Below, one piece after another: positions 1-5,636 of a DNA stretch of 64,000 nt. How positions within the stretch are numbered: position 1 is the first letter of the stretch; every line of letters starts with the position of its first letter. This DNA comes from DATFTF01 sp963825175. Lineage in GTDB: Bacteria > Acidobacteriota > Thermoanaerobaculia > UBA5066 > Gp7-AA6. Below the pieces are notes generated by a model. The model worked only from the letters and a program-made list of their open reading frames with translations. It made no database searches and was not told the origin of the DNA. The stretch lies in NCBI GenBank assembly GCA_963825175.1, contig CAWGSA010000002.1, positions 1,302,001-1,366,000 on the forward strand. Reading direction: 5' to 3'. A program made the translations under genes and the position numbers.

Positions 1-2
1 TG

Positions 3-1241
3 CCGAGTCTGACGGCGAACCTCGGCATCCGATGGGACCACCAGGAGATCATCGACGCCTCGGGCGTCAAGCAGGTGGACTTGAAGCACGACTGGGCGCC
101 GCGCCTCGGGGTGGTCTGGGACCCGGGCAACGACCACAAGACCCGTGTCTTCGGATCGTACGGACGCTTCTACGAAGAGATCCCGATGGACCTGGTGATC
201 CGCTCGTTCTCCTACGAACGGCAGCCCCGGATCGTCAACTACAGCCCCACCGACAACCATCCCGATCCGGGCGCGGAAGCCGATTCGGGAACGGCCTCGG
301 CGATCCTGGGGGGATTCACCGAGCCCTCCGATCCCAACATCCACGGGCAGTACTTAACCGAGGTCGTGGTGGGAGGAGAGCGGGAGATCCTTCCCGACTT
401 CGCCGTCGGGATCAAGGGGATCTACCGCGATTACGGCAACGTCATCGAGGACTTCCTCTGCATCAACGACGGGACCTACTGCATCGGCAATCCGGGCAAG
501 GGCGGACCCGGGCAATCCGCGAGCGGGTTCTTCCCCGGCTTCACCCAGATCTACACGCTCGACTACAGCCACACTCTCCCGGCGCCGCGCCCGGTCCGGA
601 TCTACCGCGGGATCCAACTCGACGCGACCAAGCGGTTCTCCAACAACTGGCAGGCCATGGCCTCGTACATCTACTCGAAGCTCGATGGCAACTACGACGG
701 TGAGTACTCGCCGTTCACCCAGACGACGTTGAACGACCCGAACATCTCCGCCGCCTACGACTACTACGATTTCTTCACCAACGGGAGCGACCTCTCCCGG
801 ATCACCAACCGTGGACCTCTGTCCAACGATCGGCGCCACCAGTTCAAGGTCTCCGGCGTGTACGTGACGCCGTGGAAGGTCTCCGTGGGGCTGGCGGCGT
901 ACTACAGGACCGGCACGCCGCTCACGCGGTACGGGTTCTCCGACGCGTACGGGCGGTACGAGTTCTACCTGACCGATCGAGGGGCGGAAGGCCGGACGCC
1001 GGACAACTACGAGGCGGACCTTCATTTGGGATACCCGCTGGCGATCGGGCCGGTGACCGTCAACGTGCTCGTCGACGTCTTCAACATCCTGAACGCGCAG
1101 AGGCCGGTCCTTCTCGACGAGCGCTGGGGTTTCCAGGAGGCGGACAACGCGTCGCCGACGCCGGTCAACCCGAACTACAAGAAGCCCGTCTTTCGGACGC
1201 CCCCGACGTCGGCCCGTCTCGGAGCCCGGGTGTCGTTCTAA
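3..1241 (+). CDS. TonB-dependent receptor, C-terminal beta-barrel (5' truncated)
   Basis: The reading frame is already open at the window edge, so only about the last 412 residues are present. The sequence has the alternating aromatic and polar pattern of outer-membrane beta-strands, with typical receptor phrases such as WAPRLGVVWD, FGSYGRFYEE and VNVLVDVFNILN, and it ends in a terminal phenylalanine (ARVSF), the signal used by the BAM machinery. This fits the large Oar-like TonB-dependent receptors, which carry substrates or act as surface proteins. The plug and any N-terminal carboxypeptidase-like domain lie upstream of the window. The substrate cannot be inferred. The gene converges with the hydrolase downstream, about 20 bases away. 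Confidence 0.88.
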   Translation, partial: PSLTANLGIRWDHQEIIDASGVKQVDLKHDWAPRLGVVWDPGNDHKTRVFGSYGRFYEEIPMDLVIRSFSYERQPRIVNYSPTDNHPDPGAEADSGTASAILGGFTEPSDPNIHGQYLTEVVVGGEREILPDFAVGIKGIYRDYGNVIEDFLCINDGTYCIGNPGKGGPGQSASGFFPGFTQIYTLDYSHTLPAPRPVRIYRGIQLDATKRFSNNWQAMASYIYSKLDGNYDGEYSPFTQTTLNDPNISAAYDYYDFFTNGSDLSRITNRGPLSNDRRHQFKVSGVYVTPWKVSVGLAAYYRTGTPLTRYGFSDAYGRYEFYLTDRGAEGRTPDNYEADLHLGYPLAIGPVTVNVLVDVFNILNAQRPVLLDERWGFQEADNASPTPVNPNYKKPVFRTPPTSARLGARVSF

Positions 1242-1262
1242 GCGGTCGAGAGGGAACGCTCC

Positions 1263-2051
1263 CTACGAGCCGAGGGCTTCGGCGAAGAAAGGCTCGAGGG
1301 CGCCGGCCACTTCCTTGGGCCGCTCCATGGGAGTGAGATGCCCGGCGCCCTCGATTTCGACGTAGCGGGCTCCGGGTATCGCCTCGGCCATGGCCCGGCA
1401 CTCGGCGGGAGGAGAGATCGCGTCCTCCGACCCGACCACGACCAGCGCCGGTACGGTGATCTGACCCAGAAACGGGACGGAGTCGGGGCGGCCGCGCATG
1501 GCGGTGAGGTCCGATGCGAGCGCCGCCGCGGTCTGGCGAATCATGATGCGGTGAACGCGCTCCGCCAGGTCTGCGCGCGTCCGAGCCTCCGGCGAGAGGA
1601 GCTTCTCCAGCATGGCCTCGGCGATGGGTCCGACTCCGCTCGCGGCGAGCGTCGCGAGCGCTTCGTCGCGGCGGGCGCGCGTGGCGTCGTCGTCGGCCAC
1701 GGCTCGCGTATCGACGAGCGCGAGCGCCCGGACCGCGGCGGGGTGACGCTTCATCAGGGCCAGGGCGACGTATCCCCCCATCGAGAAGCCGCCCAGGCCG
1801 ACCGGCCCGCCCGACTCCTCGACGACCGCTGAAACGAAGTCGGCGTACGCGTCGATCGAGCCCTCGGGGGGCGACGGATTTTCGCCATGACCGGGCAGGT
1901 CCGGCTTGAGAACCCGAAAACGCGTCGAAAGCCGGCGGGCGACGGAAGACCACATCGCGCCGTCCAACGGGTATCCGTGGACCAGGACGAGAGCCGGGCC
2001 GCTTCCCATCTCTCGCACCCGAACGGGTGCTCCGCCCCAGTTCAGCGCCAC
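1263..2051 (-). CDS. alpha/beta-fold hydrolase
   Basis: This is a soluble alpha/beta hydrolase of about 262 residues. The oxyanion region VLVHGYPLDG, the nucleophile elbow GGFSMGG, the acid in VVGSEDAISPP and the histidine in EGAGHLTPMERP form a complete Ser-Asp-His triad in the usual order. The family includes esterases, lactonases and C-C hydrolases, and the substrate cannot be told. I prefer the GTG start at 2051. An in-frame ATG at 2111 would add 20 codons of much lower third-position GC, which belong in composition to the AT-rich intergenic region rather than to the gene. Confidence 0.85.
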   Translation of the reverse strand: MALNWGGAPVRVREMGSGPALVLVHGYPLDGAMWSSVARRLSTRFRVLKPDLPGHGENPSPPEGSIDAYADFVSAVVEESGGPVGLGGFSMGGYVALALMKRHPAAVRALALVDTRAVADDDATRARRDEALATLAASGVGPIAEAMLEKLLSPEARTRADLAERVHRIMIRQTAAALASDLTAMRGRPDSVPFLGQITVPALVVVGSEDAISPPAECRAMAEAIPGARYVEIEGAGHLTPMERPKEVAGALEPFFAEALGS

Positions 2052-2111
2052 GACCCCAATCCAATCACAGCCGGCAGACGGCTGAGACACTTCGAAAATA
2101 GGCATTTCCAT

Positions 2112-2270
2112 TTAGTGTCCGTTTTTGTCCAAAGAACGTCACTACAATGCCGATTGACGTAATAGAGGAACGGATTGTTCCATGTAATGTTCGGCCTTCG
2201 AAACATACATAAACTCATTAAAATAAATAGCTTGTTAACGTTATATCACTCAGGATTTGGATTTTTTTTG
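2112..2270 (+). promoter_or_regulatory. AT-rich intergenic region upstream of the pilin operon
   Basis: Composition falls sharply here compared with the flanking genes, most strongly at about 2195-2270, which holds runs of A and T. No gene is apparent. The region probably holds the control sequences of the fibre locus on the plus strand, possibly with bendable DNA between enhancer and promoter. The promoter of the hydrolase on the minus strand may also lie here. Confidence 0.5.
2167..2181. promoter_or_regulatory. candidate enhancer (UAS) dyad GGAAC-N5-GTTCC
   Basis: A perfect 5+5 inverted repeat lies about 95 bases upstream of the -24 box of the putative sigma-54 promoter, inside the AT-rich gap. 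This distance is usual for binding sites of NtrC-family activators. The assignment rests only on symmetry and position. A GTTCC half-site also occurs at 8369-8373, upstream of the second putative sigma-54 promoter. Confidence 0.35.
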
Positions 2271-2274
2271 ACAC

Positions 2275-2288
2275 GGCACCGGCATTGC
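2275..2288 (+). promoter_or_regulatory. putative sigma-54 (-24/-12) promoter of the DUF4402 operon
   Basis: The sequence reads CGGCAC, five bases, TTGCT, against the consensus TGGCAC-N5-TTGCW, with the invariant GG-N10-GC spacing exactly kept (GG at 2275-2276, GC at 2287-2288). Transcription would begin near 2300, giving a leader of about 130 bases. A sigma-70 reading with TTGACA at 2268 and a poor -10 TAGTTG at 2291 overlaps it and cannot be excluded. An NtrC-type activator gene lies 8 kb downstream. Confidence 0.55.
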
Positions 2289-2348
2289 TCTAGTTGTCTG
2301 GTGGAAGAAACAAGAGACATCAAATGAGACACAGGCGGGTACCTCCCC

Positions 2349-2430
2349 AGACAAGTCTGCTCGAAGCAAGGAACACGAAAGAAACGAAGGAAAACGGAAA
2401 AGAAAGAAAAGGAAAAGAGGAGAAGAAATC
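2349..2430 (+). promoter_or_regulatory. purine-rich 5' leader with ribosome binding site
   Basis: About 80 bases directly before the first pilin-like gene are almost entirely A and G. The Shine-Dalgarno GAGGAG is at 2417-2422, eight bases before the ATG. An unstructured purine-rich leader of this kind would keep the start site open and suits a highly expressed subunit. It is unlike any other leader in this window. Confidence 0.5.
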
Positions 2431-2937
2431 ATGAAAAAGCTGACGACTCTCGCACTCGTCTTCGCCGGAATGACCCTGGGATCCTACGCTTTCGCTCAAT
2501 CCAACAGCGCCACAGGGACGGCCAGCGCTACTGCCCGGATCGTCACGCCGATCGCGATCGTCAAGACGGCCGACCTGAACTTCGGCGACGTGGTGGCCGG
2601 CGGCTCGGCGGGAACGGTGGTCGTGACCACGGCTGGCGTGCGCAGCGCCACGGGCGGCGCGACCCTGGCCAACGGCACCAGCGTCGCCGCGGCAGCCTTC
2701 ACGGTCTCCGGTCAGGGAAGCTCGACTTACTCGATCACGCTGCCCGCCTCCGCCTCTGTCATCAGTGGCGCCAACACGATGACCGTCAACACCTTCACCA
2801 GCAGCCCGAACGGCACCGGAGTATTGACCGCCGGCGGCACGCAGCCCCTCACCGTGGGCGCGACGCTGAACGTCGGTGCCAGCCAGGCCACGGGAACCTA
2901 CACCGGGACCTTCCCCGTCACCGTTGCCTACAACTGA
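2431..2937 (+). CDS. DUF4402 pilin-like subunit 1 (probable major subunit)
   Basis: The product is a secreted protein of 168 residues. It has a clear signal peptide (MKKLTTLALVFAGMTLGSYAFA, cleaved near AFA-Q) and then a single DUF4402 immunoglobulin-like domain. The diagnostic stretches are KTADLNFGDV, SITLPASASV, TMTVNTF, LTVGATLNVG and GTYTGTF, ending TVAYN. The penultimate tyrosine recalls chaperone-usher pilins. There is no cysteine. It is first in the operon, has the best ribosome site and is followed by a stable hairpin, so I infer that it is the most abundant subunit. DUF4402 itself has no established function. The role as a fibre subunit rests on the chaperone and usher-like genes downstream. 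Confidence 0.85.
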   Translation: MKKLTTLALVFAGMTLGSYAFAQSNSATGTASATARIVTPIAIVKTADLNFGDVVAGGSAGTVVVTTAGVRSATGGATLANGTSVAAAAFTVSGQGSSTYSITLPASASVISGANTMTVNTFTSSPNGTGVLTAGGTQPLTVGATLNVGASQATGTYTGTFPVTVAYN

Positions 2938-2962
2938 GCGCAGCAGCTTGCTGCAAGGGATC

Positions 2963-2988
2963 CGAGGGGCTGCTGCGGCAGCCCCTCG
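2963..2988 (+). other. intercistronic stem-loop after the first subunit gene
   Basis: An 11-base-pair perfect stem (arms 2963-2973 and 2978-2988, CGAGGGGCTGC and its complement) closes a four-base TGCG loop. No T-tract follows, so it is not a typical intrinsic terminator. In pilus operons such hairpins can protect the 3' end of the major-subunit message or attenuate readthrough, giving unequal subunit levels. Confidence 0.6.
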
Positions 2989-3011
2989 ACGCTTCAGGAG
3001 TGACGACGCCG

Positions 3012-3524
3012 ATGAAAAACAGGTTCCTCGTGATCGTCAGCGGCATCGCGGTTGCGCTCCTGGCCTCGGCCCGAGCGCAAGGAGCTCAGAACTCGGCGAG
3101 CGTGTCGAGCAATGCGACGGCGCGGATCGTTACGGCGATCTCGATCTCCAAGACCACGGATCTGGATTTTGGGGACGTGGTGCCGGGGGCCAGCGCAGGC
3201 ACGGTTCGTATCACGCCCGCGGGGGTTCGATCGAACACCGGAGGAACGAGATTGGGAAACGGTGCGGCCGCGCGAGCGGCGTCCTTTCAGGTTGCGGGCC
3301 AGACCAACTCGCGCTTCACGATTACGCTCCCCGCGTCAGTCAATGTCGTTACCGGGGCCAACACGATGGTCGTGAACACGTTTCGGAGCACGCCGACGTC
3401 GCCGGGAAACCTGGGCGCGACGGGGAGCCGAGCCCTGACGGTTGGCGCAACGCTGCGTGTCGGCGCCAGTCAGCCGTTCGGCGTCTATACCGGTACTTTC
3501 AATGTCACCGTAGCGTACAACTAG
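3012..3524 (+). CDS. DUF4402 pilin-like subunit 2
   Basis: This 170-residue paralogue of the upstream gene has a signal peptide (MKNRFLVIVSGIAVALLASARA) and a DUF4402 domain that aligns along its whole length: TTDLDFGDV, TITLPASVNV, TMVVNTF, LTVGATLRVG, GVYTGTFNVTVAYN. Cysteine is absent and the penultimate tyrosine is kept. The ATG at 3012 follows AGGAG at 2996-3000. A GTG four codons earlier overlaps that Shine-Dalgarno and is less likely. It probably encodes a second shaft or minor subunit. Confidence 0.82.
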   Translation: MKNRFLVIVSGIAVALLASARAQGAQNSASVSSNATARIVTAISISKTTDLDFGDVVPGASAGTVRITPAGVRSNTGGTRLGNGAAARAASFQVAGQTNSRFTITLPASVNVVTGANTMVVNTFRSTPTSPGNLGATGSRALTVGATLRVGASQPFGVYTGTFNVTVAYN

Positions 3525-3575
3525 AGCTCGATGGCGACTTGCCCTTCCAGGGAGGGCCCCGATAAGGTTCCACGA

Positions 3576-4085
3576 ATGAACGGCACATGGAAGACGACGT
3601 CGCGAATCGCGGTCATGCTCGCTCTCCTGAGCCTCCCCGCGATGGGAGCAGCCCAGACGTGCGTCGGCAGCAACCCCTCGCTCGCGATCGCCAAGACGGC
3701 GGATCTGAACTTCGGCACACTGGGGACGACGGCAGCGCCTGGAACGGTCGTCCTCAATCCGGCCACCGGGGCTCGGATCATCACCGGGGGGGTCATCGAC
3801 CTGGGCGGGGCATTCAATGCGTCGAGTTTCGCCGTTCTCCTCTGCGGACCGGCAGGACCCAAGCGCTTCAGCGTCCTTCTCCCATCGAGCGCGGTCGTCT
3901 TGAATGGGAGTGCCGGCGGAACGATGACGGTCGACACGTTCACGCAGAGTCCCACCGGAAGCATCTCCAGCGACACCAATCCCCCTCCCACGCCCTTCAG
4001 CGTGGGCGCGAAGCTGCACGTCGGAGCGAATCAGGCCCAGGGCGATTACACCGGAGTGTTCACCGTGACGGTGGTGCGCCAATGA
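3576..4085 (+). CDS. DUF4402 pilin-like subunit 3, with a cysteine pair
   Basis: This is a 169-residue secreted DUF4402 protein. The signal peptide (about residues 1-25, ending LPAMGAAQ) is followed by KTADLNFGTL, FSVLLPSSAVV, TMTVDTF, FSVGAKLHVG and GDYTGVFTVTVV. It ends VVRQ instead of AYN. Two cysteines, in QTCVGSN and LLCGPAG, could form a disulphide absent from subunits 1 and 2. AAGG at 3564-3567 supports the ATG at 3576. The stop overlaps the next start as ATGA, so translation is probably coupled. Confidence 0.8.
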   Translation: MNGTWKTTSRIAVMLALLSLPAMGAAQTCVGSNPSLAIAKTADLNFGTLGTTAAPGTVVLNPATGARIITGGVIDLGGAFNASSFAVLLCGPAGPKRFSVLLPSSAVVLNGSAGGTMTVDTFTQSPTGSISSDTNPPPTPFSVGAKLHVGANQAQGDYTGVFTVTVVRQ

Positions 4086-4645
4086 GACACGGGCAAGGGT
4101 CTCTGGCTCTCGCAGCGTTTCTCATCGCTTTGGGGAGCGCTTCGTCGGCCTCGGCCCAGCACGCCTCGGCGTCGGCGCAGGGGAGCATTGGTGCGGCGAT
4201 CGTGCCGGGACTTTCGGTGCAGAAGGCCCAGGACCTGGTCGTCGGCGCATTTCGGCCGGGACAGAGCCTTGGGACGGTCGACGTCGATGTCGTGGAATCC
4301 AACGGAAGCCTGGCGAGCTCCCGGTCGGCGAGCGGTGGCGTCGCCCTGGCCGCGAGCTCCTTTTCCGCGGCTCAGTTCAGCGTCGCCGGTCCGGTGGGTG
4401 GGCCGGTCCACTTCGCCGTCGTCCTTCCGTCGAGCATCTCGATTCAACGCGTCGGCGGAGCCGAGACGATGACGGTCGATCGCTTCCGCAGCAATGTCAG
4501 CTCGGACTGCCGGGCCGGATCCTCTCCGACCGCTTGCCCGGGCTCGCCCTACACGCTTCTGGTCGGAGCGACCCTGCATGTCGACCCGAATCAGGCCGCC
4601 GGTCAGTATGTCGGCACGTTCACCGTGACCGTCAATCAACTTTAA
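4082..4645 (+). CDS. DUF4402 pilin-like subunit 4, with a cysteine loop
   Basis: This 187-residue secreted protein is a more divergent DUF4402 relative. It has a signal peptide ending SSASAQ, then LSVQKAQDLVVGAF, FAVVLPSSISI, TMTVDRF, LLVGATLHVD and GQYVGTFTVTVNQL. The cysteines in SSDCRAGSSPTACPG are close enough to form a surface loop near the end of the domain. Translation starts four bases inside the previous gene. Being last before the chaperone and carrying an inserted loop, it could be a tip, adaptor or terminating subunit; this is inference. Confidence 0.78.
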   Translation: MRHGQGSLALAAFLIALGSASSASAQHASASAQGSIGAAIVPGLSVQKAQDLVVGAFRPGQSLGTVDVDVVESNGSLASSRSASGGVALAASSFSAAQFSVAGPVGGPVHFAVVLPSSISIQRVGGAETMTVDRFRSNVSSDCRAGSSPTACPGSPYTLLVGATLHVDPNQAAGQYVGTFTVTVNQL

Positions 4646-4676
4646 TCGATTGCTCCACCGACGACTTCTAACGATA

Positions 4677-5633
4677 ATGACTCGAAAGCCCATGCTCCCC
4701 GAGTCCCGTTCTTTGTCTTCGAGGTCGGCCGCGCGTCCGCGTCCCGAGAGCTTCCGGCGCGCACTCACCGTCGGCGTGGCGGGAGCGTTGGCCTCGGCCT
4801 GGCTCGTGGCCCAGGCGCCCACTCCGCCGCCCGGCGAGCAAGCCGGAGCGCCGGGGATTGGCGATCTCCTCGTCGCGCCAACGCGTGTCGTGCTCGAGGG
4901 GCGGACGCGATCGGCGGAGTTGACTCTTCTGAACATCGGAAAGCAAGCCGCGACCTATCGCATTTCGTTCATGCATTTGCGGATGCAGGAGGACGGGGAT
5001 CTGAAGGAGATCGATCAGCCGCAGCCTGGCGAGGCGTTCGCCGACAATCTCATTCGTTACTCGCCGCGCCAGGTCACGCTCGAGCCCAACGTTTCGCAGA
5101 CGATCCGACTTCAAGTCCGCAAGCCCGAGAATCTGGCTGAAGGGGAGTACCGGTCTCACCTTCTTTTTCGCGCCGTCCCGCCGGAAGGCGCGGCTCCTGC
5201 AAACGTCGTGGAGAGCGAGGAGAAGAAGCCGGCCGGCTACAGCATCCGCTTGACGCCCATTTACGGGGTGTCGATCCCAGTGATCGTCCGTCAGGGTCAG
5301 ACCGCCGTAAAGGTCAGCCTGACGGATCTGTCGGTGAAACCCCCTGAGAAGGCCGGTGAACCGTCGGTCCTGGAGATGAAGATACGGCGAGACGGAAACG
5401 AATCCGTCTACGGGAATCTGCGAGTGACCTTCGTCCCCACCAAAGGGAGCGGTCAAGTCGTTGGGATTCTGAATGGCCTCGCGGTTTACACGCCGATTCC
5501 GGATCGGATCGTGCGAATACCGTTGCAGGCGCCGCCCGGGGTCGCGCTCGCGCGCGGCCGCCTTCGCGTTCAATACGCCAAGGCGGAGACGAAGGGGAGT
5601 CTTCTGGCCGAGGCGGAGACGACTCTGCCCTGA
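4677..5633 (+). CDS. PapD-like periplasmic fimbrial chaperone
   Basis: The product is about 318 residues with an N-terminal hydrophobic signal (ALTVGVAGALASAWLVAQA) after an unusually long basic leader. Two immunoglobulin-like domains follow. The first has the family pattern LLVAPTRVVLEGRTRSAELTLLN, then RYSPRQVTLEPNVSQTIRLQVR and EGEYRSHLLFRAVPP. The second begins near YGVSIPVIVRQG. Chaperones of this family complete the unfinished fold of pilins by donor-strand complementation and deliver them to the usher. The start is uncertain: ATG 4677 is used, TTG 4650 lies upstream, and a later ATG at 4692 is possible. Confidence 0.82.
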   Translation: MTRKPMLPESRSLSSRSAARPRPESFRRALTVGVAGALASAWLVAQAPTPPPGEQAGAPGIGDLLVAPTRVVLEGRTRSAELTLLNIGKQAATYRISFMHLRMQEDGDLKEIDQPQPGEAFADNLIRYSPRQVTLEPNVSQTIRLQVRKPENLAEGEYRSHLLFRAVPPEGAAPANVVESEEKKPAGYSIRLTPIYGVSIPVIVRQGQTAVKVSLTDLSVKPPEKAGEPSVLEMKIRRDGNESVYGNLRVTFVPTKGSGQVVGILNGLAVYTPIPDRIVRIPLQAPPGVALARGRLRVQYAKAETKGSLLAEAETTLP

Positions 5634-5636
5634 CCG

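Noticed and set aside
2268..2296. Sigma-70 promoter TTGACA-N17-TAGTTG
   Set aside because: The -10 matches poorly. The overlapping sigma-54 site fits better, but both may exist, so it is mentioned only as an alternative.
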